This document shows, one piece after another, positions 37,001-47,182 of a stretch of DNA of 64,000 nucleotides (its first letter is position 1; the number at the start of each line of letters is the position of its first letter). Origin of the DNA: Mesorhabditis belari (Eukaryota > Nematoda > Chromadorea > Rhabditida > Rhabditidae). Below the pieces are notes generated by a model. It was not told the origin of the DNA, searched no databases, and saw nothing but the letters and a program-made list of their open reading frames with translations. The stretch is taken from contig CAUEEP010000211.1 in assembly GCA_958450365.1 (NCBI GenBank), positions 1,054,001 through 1,118,000 of the forward strand, written 5' to 3'. A program made the translations under genes and the position numbers.

Positions 37001-37249
37001 AAATGATCGTGAGTGCTCAGACGAAGCAAGATTCAAGGTTGGTTAATTCATTACAATTAAAAACCAGTACATTATTAATACAATTCTTTTAGGACTTGCG
37101 GATGCTTCAAACCTCTTCTGGTGGGCTTCATGATGACCGTCACCATCGTCTTCTTCGCCTCGCTCGTCACCATCGTCTTCTTCTTGGTGAATGTCACAAA
37201 TGCGCTCTATGATCGACAGCAAAACATTGAAAGATTGCTTTCGTTGTAG
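34089..37249 (+). pseudogene. chimeric locus: unknown 5' exons + partial MINDY duplicate + coiled-coil tail exon
   Basis: Three pieces are joined. (1) 34089-35470: exon-like blocks I do not recognise, e.g. ASHMAEMDHGAARVDLHFKT, GRRQFSLVDLEAKFEKYRSA and REEVSMYGRPSKVTLSLVNA. (2) 35474-36610: MINDY exons copied from 14.58-15.97 kb, starting mid-exon at INDGDHEEI; the catalytic LQKVNGACPLLAIVN is intact, exons 8 and 9 are fused in frame by deletion (GRIKQAVDEEGNYNK), and the next exon has a frameshift (GFDN-stop); the catalytic His exon is missing. (3) 36620-37249: IAEEDGSLTVMNLL, NANVQSAIAVFGMQDEQKQ, LSEGNKTIGKQNE and the tail TCGCFKPLLVGFMMTVTIVF, then a luminal NVT sequon and stop. Pieces 2-3 splice in phase apart from the one lesion. 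Confidence 0.6.
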
Positions 37250-37649
37250 ATTTTTGGTCTTCCCCTTCATTGTTTGTGCATATATCTCTATCTCTATTCT
37301 TTGTTTTTCTTTTCCAAAATTATTTTAGCATTCAATGCCAATTAGTGATCTATTTTTTATTTGGTTTTACTCGGTTTTAGACTGTCATCTTGCAAATTTC
37401 GAATGTTTCTTTTTTTTATTTAGTTGAAAGCTTTAAGGCACAAAGTGCCAAAAATTATGTACATTGACTTCAAAATGTTATTAAAAAGCCAATGGGAATT
37501 GACAACTTTGCATAAAAGTTAAGGACTTGTGGATGTAAAAGAAAACGCGTTTCAGAGGTCAAAATTCGTTAAAAAACATAAATAGAGGCAAGCTTGTCGG
37601 AAAATCGGGTATATCGTTTTGGGGCAGTGGGAAGAGATAAAGGATAAAA

Positions 37650-38335
37650 TTACAAAAAAGCTGATAAACTCAAAAATAAGTCAATTCCATTGTGCTGTTG
37701 ATCTACTTGAGTTCCCGAAATTTCTTGGTAGACAATCATTGCGTAAACTGACCGCATTTTGAGATCTCCATTCGAGTAAGCACGAATGAGAAAATCCGCT
37801 TCTTGGTAGGGCTCAAATGTTGAGGGAACGACAACGTATTCACCGGGCGGACCACGGGGAAACGAACGGTCACCTAGAGAGCGGTGAACAATTCTAATCC
37901 ATTTTAAACGTGCCAGCTTTTCGACTTCGCCTTCGACCCCGTTCTTTGCGTTCGTGAGCGACTATTGGAATTGTGGATTCTTCGGGAAAGTGGCTAAAAG
38001 AAAGAATTCCTTTTGCATAGGCCACTGTAGAGCCTTTAGCCAATAAAATTAGATAACTTTCTTTTCAACTCACAAATATAATTGATACATCCCCCAGCGG
38101 TGTTCGCTTGACTGCTCCACGAGCCACCACATTGATCCTCTTGCCAGCTGGAAAGTGACGAGTTAAGATATGGTGACGAAGGGTTTAAAGATTTGAGATT
38201 ATTAGGGAAGTTTGTTTTTGTTTGTTTTTTTTGTTTGTTTTTGTCTTTTTTGTCCCATGCAAACACCCACGATCCAGTCTCTTTCCCATCATCGCGCACC
38301 ACTCCCGTCATTCGCTCGACTCGTCTTCAACCTAA
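37650..38335 (-). pseudogene. calpain C-terminal half (C2-like domain), copy 1
   Basis: Minus-strand exons 38147-38074 and 37993-37650 splice in phase. GVVRDDG upstream (about 38300) and CGGSWSSQANTAGGCINYI then STFPKNPQFQ match the end of the calpain protease core and start of its C2-like domain. [20 protein letters not shown] and [12 protein letters not shown] follow, ending at TAA 37650. An in-frame TAG replaces the Leu codon found in the 50-kb copy (FQ-stop versus FQLSLTN). It faces the 3' end of the chimeric locus. Confidence 0.7.
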
Positions 38336-38579
38336 AAACTTTTGATACAAAGTTGATAACTTGAATCAAGTACAGTAAGCTCATTGATGTGTTTTAATAA
38401 TTGATCAATTGCTAACTCAAAAAACTCACATCGGCCGACAAGTTACACACTTCCAACTGCTCGAATGAGAATTCTTAAAGTCCACTTTGCATACACTTTC
38501 TCGACAAGCACTTACTCCTTGCCCACCAGCTGAATATCTTCTAGTTTCGTGGGGAATTTCAAAGAAGATGGGTCACTTC

Positions 38580-39620
38580 CGTTTTCTCTTTACCCTTTGA
38601 ATCTTTGATCGCCGAGAAGACTATCGAGACAAGATTACGGTAGAAAGCGAAAGGAGACACGGTTTTAGGAAACTAAAGAAATCAACATTCTACTCCAAAA
38701 CAAAGCAAAAGTTTCTACACTTTTGTGCTCTTTAATCTCTTCTTCCCCTTCAATTTTCATTTTCTCTTTATCCTTTGAATCTTTGATTCCGGGAGAGAAC
38801 TATAAGCATAGGCAAAATCCCTACTTTTTATCAACTAAAAAAGTGATTGATCCTCGCAAGCGGTGCCAAACAAATTATAACAAAAAAAACAAATGTTTTC
38901 TGTCTTTTTTTTCCCTTTTCCATTTATATCATCAGATTTCACCTGATCCTTTCAGAATTAAATAATAAACTTTTTAAGGCCGGTGATTCGTATCGAGTAG
39001 AATGAAAGAGAAAAATGAGAAAACTCTTTTAGGGTAATCCTAGATTTTGACTCATTAATACGATAAAAGTTCTTTTTTTGAAACGATAAAATTGGTAAGT
39101 CAACTTTTGTTCTCACTATTTTTTTTTGTTCCCCAGGAAACATCAATCATCTCCCCCATTTTTTTCCTATCCAAAACCTCTTAAAGTATACGAATCCCCA
39201 TTTCACCGGAAATTAATTTCCCATGAAAACGAAACGATTTCAATTTCCGAATTGTTTTCCCAAAAAAGCTTCTGAAAAAAAGCTTCTGAAAAAAAGCTTC
39301 CCAAAAAAAAGAAAGCTTAGTACACATTTTAGAGCAGCGATCAACTGTTCCAATCGAGGCTCTACGATTTACCTGTTCAGAAAATAGATATCGGATTTAA
39401 AATGATACATTACCCTTGTGTATCTTAAATCCAAGTGAATAGGATCAATTCTTCATTGATCATCTTGATCTTACAGTGAGTCCGGATTGAGATTTCATGA
39501 TCGAGCACTCTCTTTTAGCCTACCCTTAGATGGGTGGGACTAGATAAAAGAAGAGTGTGAGCTAGAAACTCTTTCACTGAGCTCAACCAAGAAAGAGTTC
39601 AGTCTATCGCTGTGTTTGTT
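38580..39620. repeat. large dispersed repeat, copy 2
   Basis: Shares AGACAAGATTACGGTAGAAA, TTTGAAACGATAAAATTGGT, ATCTCCCCCATTTTTTTCCT and CTATCGCTGTGTTTGTTG words, in order, with 30.6-32.8 kb. It is shorter because of internal deletions and a small AAAAAGCTTC tandem run at about 39275-39310. Confidence 0.7.
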
Positions 39621-39967
39621 GAAGGTTGGTCAACAATGGCTTCGAAGCTCCAAACTGCTTTGGTTCTCAAAGTTATCTCAAATCTAATGTTGATTTGAAC
39701 AGTTTGGCTCTATTAGTTACGTCTAAGGATCTGATTTTTATTGTTAAAGTTACCGTAAATACTGTGATTAAACGGCACCCTCCGGCAATTGCACAATTGC
39801 GTACAATTGTACAATTTAAATGTAATATTTCTTTATTTTTTTCTTAAAAATTACTTGCATCTAACATCTTTTATCATAAATTTTTATGAGTTTTTATTTT
39901 TCCTTTTATTATATTATTATAAGTATTAAATTTTTTTAGATATAGATATAGAACTCGTTTTTGATGT

Positions 39968-40309
39968 TTGATGTGTTTGATGGAATCGAGGAATTTCGGG
40001 CTCGACGAAACTATGGGGGAAACGAGGAATGCTTCAGGGAAAATGTGTGATGAGCTCACCGAGCAAGATGCCAACGAAAGCTCGGCCAACGCTGAACCCG
40101 AGGGATCTTCATGTGAAGCAGATGAGCCACCTACAAAGAAAGAGAGAAAAGCCAACGATATGAAGACGAAACTAGCTGCTGAAAAGATGGCCAAAAGATG
40201 TTTCGATCCAAGATGCAAGATTTTAAGGTTCCTCGGAGCTGCGTCCAATCTTACGTCCAAAGCCGCCCTCAATGGAAACATACTTGAGATGGATTGTCCA
40301 GGTCTATAG
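39968..40309 (+). CDS. hypothetical open frame, charged protein (113 aa)
   Basis: An acidic first half and a basic segment PPTKKERKANDMKTKLAAEK precede MAKRCFDPRCKILRFLG. The last piece faintly resembles the LDPRFKxLxFL motif of hAT transposases/ZBED proteins, but no other hAT feature was found. Could be a remnant or a short terminal exon. Nearby sequence (40530-40620) contains a Glu/Lys-rich frame ending at TAA. Weak call. Confidence 0.25.
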   Translation: MMCLMESRNFGLDETMGETRNASGKMCDELTEQDANESSANAEPEGSSCEADEPPTKKERKANDMKTKLAAEKMAKRCFDPRCKILRFLGAASNLTSKAALNGNILEMDCPGL

Positions 40310-40907
40310 GGTACTTTGAGGATCTGAACTCAAAATGAGTCAAGATCCTCAAAGTACTCTCCGAAGAGATGATTCGAAATTCTTTGAAGTGATGCGGGAT
40401 CAGAATTGCAGAAAATGGAGATGATGACCACCTGATCCACTGTTTCAAGTCATTTGGATCGATTTCTTCAGGTTTACATGTTTACCTTATCGATTTAATT
40501 ATCTGATTTTCTGTTTGTTATAGATGCTCGGATGGAGAAGGAAATCGAAGATCTTGAGCCGCTCGCATAAACGGATTTCAAGAACACCGACGAAGCAATG
40601 ATCAAGAAGTAAATGATGAATTCATTGATTCTGATGTTTCTATTGATTGCGATAGTTGAATTGTTCATTTTCTTTGTTATCGCTTGTTGTTACAAATTGA
40701 ATAAAATTTTAAGAAAAGTTTGATTTTGTCAAAAAAAAACTATCTGAACGAATTCGGCTTTAGCAACTTGGAATATCGGTAAGAATTGAATGGTACGCTC
40801 TAATAGAATGGCAGGGATAGAGGGGGGAGGAAAAAAATAGAACGGCATGCAAATAGGGTATTTACGGTAATTCTTTCTGTTTTTATTTGCATTATATTTG
40901 TTAGAAT

Positions 40908-41205
40908 AAACCTTATGCAGTTAAACAAGATAAAAACATCGAGGAAGCGATAAAAGGACGTTCCTATTGTCATAAAAAGTAACCTTATGCAGTTACACAA
41001 GATAAAAACATCGTGGGGGGAAGCGATAACAGGACGAAACGCCTATTGTCATAAAAAAGTAACCTTATGCAGTTACACAAGATAAAAACATCGGGGAAGC
41101 GATAAAAGGACGTTCCTATTGTTATAAAAAGTAATTATACCAAAAAAACATCGAGGACGCGATAAAAGGACGTTCCTATTGTCATAAAAAGTAATTATAG
41201 CAAAA
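40908..41205. repeat. tandem repeat, ~50-80-bp units, 4-5 copies
   Basis: Units contain ACCTTATGCAGTTACACAAG, an ATAAAAACATCGAGGAAGCG stretch and GATAAAAGGACGTTCCTATT. The first three copies are about 72-80 bp; the last two are shortened to about 50-55 bp. Confidence 0.85.
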
Positions 41206-41424
41206 AAACTGAAGAAATGATGAATTTTTGCTGAAAAATATGCATTTGTTGTGATTTGGGGATGAAATGTACACAAAACCATTGAAATAACTCAACAGTC
41301 TGTCTTGTGCGAAAAAAATAATGAAATTGCTCAACGTTACAGTGGAAATAGAAATACTACCGTACCCCAACGCTGTCTGATTCTAAAACGCATCAACGGC
41401 CTTCATTTATATGAGAAGAATTGC

Positions 41425-41464
41425 CGGGAGTGGGACAAAAAAGGTCGCATTTGTCCCACTCCCG
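41425..41464. mobile_element. 40-bp hairpin element (solo MITE ends)
   Basis: CGGGAGTGGGACAAA and TTTGTCCCACTCCCG are perfect inverted repeats around a 10-bp loop. Flanks GAATTGC/GAATCGC look like a target duplication. Copy B at 47.08 kb shows the uninterrupted site. The ends equal those of the 490-bp MITE at 2.25 kb. Confidence 0.8.
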
Positions 41465-41517
41465 AATCGCAACTTTTTCATTCTCGTGTAGATTTTGTTG
41501 TTTTACCGCTTTCGGTA

Positions 41518-42147
41518 CTAAGGCAGTTGGCGGGGCACCTAAAATTTTCTCAAATTTAGTTTTTCTAGGGTAATTGATGACGCTGTTCATGAAAAACATT
41601 TTTAAGCTATTCTTTTTCATTTACTTTTACGTAGGCGCCATATATATATTTACCTAGGCTTTGGCTTCGCACCTTTACCGTGCCGAAGGCTCTCGTGTGA
41701 CTGCAGCACCTCAGAACGCGATGGTCGCTAAGAAAGCCGGAAGATAGCGGCCTTGGTGTGTAAGTCGCGCCGATCGATGTTGGCCGTTAGGCTCACACAA
41801 AGCCCGCTACCTTCAGGCTTCTAGCGGACGGCGCAAATGCGACACAGATTAAGTAAATAGAAGCGAATAAAGTAAATGCTGCAGTCATGTCACAAGGGCG
41901 CCTTCGGCGCGGTAGAGGTACAGGTACAGAGCCAAAGCATAAGTAAATAGGCTTTGACTTTGGCGCTGGCGACTATGTAAAAGTACGTGGAGTGGGGAAG
42001 TGAACTTAATATTTAGGAAAATGCATGTTTTTAATTGAAAACATAACTTTAAAATATTTTTTTTCGTGAATAGCGCCATCAATTGCCCTAGAAAAACTAC
42101 ATTTAAGAAAATTTTGAGTCCTCTTCCCCAACTGCCTTAGTACCGCG
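41518..42147. mobile_element. 630-bp TIR element in the 5' block of copy A
   Basis: The left end TACTAAGGCAGTTGG through TTTTTCTAGGGTAATTGATG is inverted at the right end (CATCAATTGCCCTAGAAAAA to CCAACTGCCTTAGTAC), with inverted ends of about 85 bp. The centre is GC-richer and partly palindromic (CTTTGGCTTCG...). A CCGCTTTC-like sequence occurs on both sides, a possible 8-bp target duplication. No transposase frame. Confidence 0.75.
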
Positions 42148-43085
42148 CTTTCTGCTTTGTCATTTTGGTACATTAACGCTTTTATATTTACAGGCAACGA
42201 GGCAATGGAGTGGAGCAATCGAGTCAGCGAATCGAAGTTGCGCCCTGTGGTTGCGAGGAGAGCGTGCAGTTGCGACATGTAAGTTTGTGATTTTGGTCGT
42301 TTTTGGCAAAATTAGGATACCCGAAGTACTATAGAAGCTTGTCTAATATAATATTCTAATGTCTTGGTTGAAAAGCTTAGCCGAATTGATGATGTCATCT
42401 GTTAGATAGATAGTAAAATTCTTAAGCTTTATTTAATATAAAACTTTTTAGAGAAACAACTCACTACAAGAACAGCTCCAATATCTCACAGATGTCGTTG
42501 GCACCCGAACGAAGATCTTCGTCAAAAGAATGATCATTTGAGGCTGATAGCAAGAAGTTACGACGGGACGTTGAAGTAATCTTTAACATTTATGGTTCAA
42601 CGGAGAATATTGTAAAGAAAAGGACTGCAAGCTAAGTTTGTTTCATTTAGATTCTGAAGGGAGGTCATCAACTTCACGCCGATGTCATGAACAACGCCTT
42701 GATCTATTCCTCGGACGCTATTTGGGAAGGATGAGCCAACAGGGAAAAAAGTGAGAGTGTTGAGAATAATTGTTGGTGTAAAGGGAGTTAGGTATGATCG
42801 ATAGAAATTAAAGCTGGATTTTTAAACGTGACCGTTCACTCGCGCTAATCTTGAATAACTCAAGTGTAATAGCAAGACATGTAAGATGTATGGGTTAGAC
42901 AGGCCCAGTCCCCTTGCGCCAAGTTGATATGAGAACATATAGGGTTTATAAGTCGTAAAAGCATTGTTAAACTTTTTAGAACGGGATGTAACTTATTTCT
43001 TTTAGGAAATGTCTGGTGCTGATGTTCAAACTGAAGACTTCGGACATCTCGAGGATGGATGCACTGTGTGTACAACCATTGAGGT

Positions 43086-43561
43086 AAAGGTATTTTCATT
43101 TTCTCTATATATCATACGATTATGAATCACTAAACGGTAAAATTAAAAACCAACTTTAGGCGATTGGAGCACATTGTCAACAACTCCTGGATGAGCAGAC
43201 CGCAATGGAAAAAGAGCTGGGGGTAAACGCTTTAAGTATTGCTTTTAAAAGTTTTTCTTTTAGTCAGCTACACGAAAGATTGCGATGTTTGTTGAACGTT
43301 TAGAAATGGAATTGGCGGCTAAGCAGGTATTTTCATTTTCTCTATATATCAATGGCGATTATGAATCACTAAACTGTAAAATTAAAAACCAACTTTAGGC
43401 GATTGAAGCACATTGTCAACAACTCCTGGATGAGCAGGCCGGAATGGAAAAGAGCTGAGAGTAAACGCTTTCGGTATTGCTTTTAAAAGTTTTTCAGTCA
43501 GCTACACGAAAGATTGCGATGTTTGTTGAACGGTTAGAAATAGAATTGGAGGCTAAACAGG
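43086..43561 (+). repeat. tandem duplication of an exon pair inside copy A
   Basis: Two ~240-bp units, each carrying one AIEAHCQQLLDEQ-type exon and one SATRKIAMFVERLE-type exon plus their introns. Copy B has the same duplication (48557-49038); C and E do not, which groups A with B. Confidence 0.75.
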
Positions 43562-43687
43562 TAATGGACTTGAATAAGTGAACCTCAATGGAATACTTTA
43601 GGCTCTTCAAGCTGATTACGACCGTGTCAAGGCTGATCAAGAACAGGTTTGCGCCGTTTTCTTATTGACAAAATTTTTTTTTCTTAT

Positions 43688-44698
43688 GGAGTATCGCTGG
43701 GATAATTGCATGACCACTGGGGTAAAAACTATTATCTATGCGGTAAACACTGGTAAAATACCTCTTGTTGTTTGCTCATCGTTTTTCTTTAAGGCATCCT
43801 TGCCGACGTGTGAACCTAAATTTATCAAATTAATCATTTTAAAACAACAAAAAACAAACAAAAATTACACAAAAAAATTAGACTGAATTTCATGAATAAA
43901 AAGTCAAGAGCTTCTTTTTTGACCCCAGAACTTGACACTATCAACGAGAAGCTGGCCGAATGGTGCGACGCCAGCTAGAACACAAAGCTTCCAAAGTCCC
44001 TTGGCAACAGACGATTGCATCATATGGTCATGAATGCCGTTTCTCTTTCGATTCATATCCTTGTTTGCGTATTCATATCCAAAACGTTCAATTGTTTGCG
44101 TGTGAATCGTTGCATCAGGCGCGACAAAATTTGTGCTGTGATTAACTCACGACCATGAATAATCCGGGTCGTTTGCAAGTTGTCGAGAAGCTCTCCACCC
44201 ATCGGAAACTAGACAGTTCCTGGTTTGATATGCTGCCTAATTGCAGCCAAAAGTGTCTTAGCTGTTCTATCCGGTACCACAAAGCAAAAGATTCTCAAGC
44301 GTAAATACAGTGATCACACTCCCACCTTGTGCTCGAATTCCCATAGTGTCCACATCCACAAATCATCTTTTGAATGATGTTTTTCTCAAGGGAAAAGTTG
44401 ATCATTCCTCTTTCATTCAGTTCACAGATATCAGGAAAGCGTAACAAGGTCGTGCTGTTGAATTCGACATTCTTCCGAGCCTAAAAGAAAAAAATTAGTG
44501 AAAAGTCATAAATAACGTAATAAAACGTAACAAACAGCGCAACAAAAGTAATTAATAAGGACCGGAAAGAATGCGACAAACAGCCACTGCAAATTTAAAA
44601 GCAACATATTCAATTTGTTTGCTGAATATTCTTACACATCTGATAGTAATCTTCCTCAGCTATAATGAAATTACCCCAGCGATACTCCACAAGCATCA
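43688..44698 (-). mobile_element. Merlin-like (IS1016/ISXO2 type) DNA transposon
   Basis: Ends are inverted: GGAGTATCGCTGGGATAATT at the left and AATTACCCCAGCGATACTCC (one mismatch) at the right. A minus-strand transposase remnant lies between about 44480 and 43965. CFVVPDRTAKTLLAAIRQHI, then KPGT and, across a frame change, VNHSTNFVAPDATIHTQTIE match the DDE-core block ...DRTxxTL...I..hI..GT ...VNHSxNFVdPxTgaHTQtIE of ISXO2-like transposases. A Cys-containing stretch (ERGMINFS...ICGCGHYG) may be the N-terminal part. Frameshifts make it inactive. It sits in an intron position of copy A; copies B and E show the uninterrupted intron. Confidence 0.8.
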
Positions 44699-45654
44699 AT
44701 TTTTTGTTTAGTTCCTTCTCGAATTCGAAGAACTTGTGGATCCTTTATCGAAAAGCTGTTGAGGTTTTTGATACTTATGCATATCGATATATCTTTCATT
44801 TAGCAAAATGAGAAGCTTCGCGATGGAAATGGAAAATCAAGGGCTGGTCACGTTAGGGAGCAGTGGAGCTTTGGATCAAGCGTTTCGATCGGATTTCGAT
44901 TCGGTAATTTTTAATATCTTTGAGCTAAATGTCGAGGTTTGGTACATAGTTATAGGTACATACTAGGTACAATTGACGAATTGTTATTGTTTTTGATATC
45001 ACCTATCTTTTAGCTCGAAGAAGCTATTGCGAGGACAAAACGATTTCGACCAAAGGATCGTCAATGTTCTGAAGAAGCAAGGGCCAGGGGTTGGTTGATT
45101 CATCACAGTTAAAAACGAGTACAATTGTTAAAAGCAATCCCTTTAGGACTTCAGGATGCTTCAAGCCTCTTCTGGTGGGCTTCTTGGTAATCGTCATAGT
45201 CTTCTTCGCCACGCTCCCTTCCGTTTCCGTCTCCATCGACTCAACCAACCCAAATACACTTTATGATCGACATCACTACGCCTGAAATTTCCTTCCGTTC
45301 TAGATTTTTGGTCTTTGGCTCCATCGTTCGTGCATATATCTCGATCTATCCATTCTTTGTTTTCCGTTTTCCAAAAATTATTTTAGCATTCAATGCCTGT
45401 TTTACTCCGTTTTCGACCGCATTAAGGCACAAAGTGCCAAAAATGTATATTCACTTCAAAATTTTATTAAAAAGCAAATGGAAATTGATAACTTTGATGC
45501 ATAAAAGTATAAGACTTTATCGATGTAAAAGAATACGCATTTCAAGAATCACAATTCGTTTAAAACCGGAAATAGAGGCAAGCTTGTCGGAAAATCGATA
45601 TCTTTTGGGGCAGTGGGAAGAGATAAAGGATAAAATTACAAAAACAAAGCTGAC

Positions 45655-45815
45655 AAACTGAAAAAAGTCAAGTCTATTGTGCTGTTGATCTACTTGAGTT
45701 CCCTCAACTGTCTTTTTGTTGGACAATCATTGAACATGTGTAAACTGCCCGCATTTGGAGATCTCCTTTCGGAGTAAGCACGAATGAGAAAATCTGGCTC
45801 GAGTCTGAGGTTTTT
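45655..45815 (-). pseudogene. calpain C-terminal fragment, copy 2
   Basis: Minus strand: [14 protein letters not shown] sequence, then frame-shifted [14 protein letters not shown]. It equals the last 45 or so residues of the 37.65-kb copy. Nothing of the protease core remains nearby. Confidence 0.6.
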
Positions 45816-45819
45816 GGAA

Positions 45820-46600
45820 TTAACAAGTTTTTGAAAAGTTCAAGATGTTTATAGTTTTTTAAAAAGTATTTTGAGTTTCTAAAAGGTTTTTGATCATGAA
45901 TCTGTTAAAGTGATCAAAGAAGAACCATCAACAACACATAGTAACGGCTGAACACCTCAGAGAAACTTGGCTACTAAACAACGGGAAAACAAGACTAATC
46001 TCGTTCAAAAGACTTTGAAAAACGGCAATCTGATAAGTGCACGTCTATAAATGTAAGATCGAAGGCTGTCTTGAGTAGCTTCATGCAGGTGCTTGACGGA
46101 TGCTTTCAAAGCTCCACAGACAGCTTCCACACCGTGCGTATGGACCGAACGATCTTTAGGATTCACAAAGTAACGTAAATGAAAGTGTATTCACTATGTT
46201 TTGTTTTTTTTTATTTACCTATTTTATTCTTTTATTTACTTAAATTTAAAATTGAAACTAACAGCGACAAAAAGAAGAATCATCAACACCGGAATTGGCC
46301 TAAAGACCTTGAGTTCCGCATCAAAAGGAAGCAAACTAGCAGCGTCACGGCAAAAAAAAATTCGGTCTTTTTGTTTTCCTCTTTCAATTATTCATTTATC
46401 CCAAACACTGACTGGTATTGCCGCTTCAACATTCGTCCTCTATTATATTTTGTTTTGCTTTAAAATTCATCTATCTCAACAATTTTCAATTTTCCCCTGC
46501 CCTCCTAGCTGTTGTTGGCTCATCGTTCGAAGAAACCAATTTTCACAAAGCCAAAAATGAAGCCGATTTTACAAGAATTGCCTTTGAAGAATTCTAATAG
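45820..46600. other. no gene recognised
   Basis: Unassigned sequence between the calpain fragment and the minisatellite. Open frames at 46179-46560 overlap in two frames and have no domain. Confidence 0.4.
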
Positions 46601-46603
46601 ACT

Positions 46604-46850
46604 TTGTGGATTTCGGAGAGCTTCGACTTCCTTCTTCCTTTCGGAGAGCTTCGACTTTCTTCCTTCCTTTCGGAGAGCTTCGACTTTCTTCCTTCTTCCT
46701 TTCGGAGAGCTCGACTTTCTTCCTTCTTCCTCGGAGAGCTTCGATCTTCCCCGGCTCGACTTTCTTCCTTCTTCCTTTCGGAGAGCTTCGACTTTCTTCC
46801 TTCTTCCTTTCGGAGAGCTTCGACTTTCTTCCTTCTTTTCTTCCTGTTTA
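46604..46850. repeat. 32-35-bp minisatellite, about 7 copies
   Basis: Units of the form TTTCGGAGAGCTTCGACTTT followed by CTTCCTTCTTCC. All six frames are open over it, so the predicted Lys/Glu- or Ser/Phe-rich proteins are artefacts of the repeat. Confidence 0.9.
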
Positions 46851-46984
46851 GCATTGTAGGTCGACCGGATATGAAGATACGTTTGAATGCAAGATCGAGA
46901 ACGCTTCACAATTGCTACTTCACTCCATCGAAGTGTGTGCAACACATTGACCTAGGAGTATTACGGTAGGAAGATTTCTTTGTT

Positions 46985-47182
46985 GAAAATTTGCTACATG
47001 TTACGTGGAAATGGAAAGACTACCGTACCCTAACGCTGTCTGCTTCTAAAACGCATCAACGGCCTTCATTTAAATGAGAAGAATTGCCAACTTTTCCATT
47101 CTCGTGTAGATTTTGTTGTGTTAGTGCTTTCTGATTTCTCATTTGTTACATTCACGCTTTTATATTTACAGGCAACGGGGCA
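46985..47182 (+). promoter_or_regulatory. conserved 5' block of coiled-coil copy B
   Basis: Uninterrupted version: GGAAATGGAAAGACTACCGT, CTTCTAAAACGCATCAACGG, TTCTCGTGTAGATTTTGTTG, then TTTATATTTACAGGCAACGG and the ATG. It provides the empty sites for both insertions in copy A. The final TTTACAG 13 bases before ATG may be a trans-splice acceptor. Confidence 0.65.

Larger units (their letters stand above)
41300..42204 (+). promoter_or_regulatory. 5' block of coiled-coil copy A, split by two insertions
   Basis: The conserved words occur in order but apart: TGGAAATAGAAATACTACCG to GAGAAGAATTGC (41340-41424), TTTCATTCTCGTGTAGATTT (41477), and GCTTTCTGCTTTGTCATTTT to TTTATATTTACAGGCAACGA (42148-42200). 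The two gaps are exactly the elements at 41425-41464 and 41518-42147. Confidence 0.7.
42205..45285 (+). pseudogene. coiled-coil tail-anchored family, copy A (broken)
   Basis: It keeps most family exons: the first exon (42205-42278), the charged coiled-coil exons, a tandemly duplicated exon pair (43086-43561), the ALQADYDRVKADQE exon and an intact tail (SGCFKPLLVGFLVIVIVFFA, then DSTNPNTLYDRHHYA, stop 45285). Defects: one extra G after ATG shifts the first exon (ATGGAGTGG for ATGAGTGG); a deletion fuses exons 2 and 3 (VVGTRTKIFV); and a Merlin element is inserted at 43688-44698. It lies convergent with a calpain remnant at 45.66 kb. Confidence 0.75.

Noticed and set aside
41640..41890. GC-rich stretch resembling rRNA/tRNA sequence
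   Set aside because: It lies inside the 630-bp TIR element and is partly palindromic; I could not align it to 5S, tRNA or large rRNA features.
43960..44145. plus-strand open frame in the Merlin region
   Set aside because: Antisense shadow of the minus-strand transposase remnant.
46512..46969. five overlapping 80-140-aa open frames on both strands
   Set aside because: Produced by the 32-35-bp minisatellite, which lacks stops in all frames.
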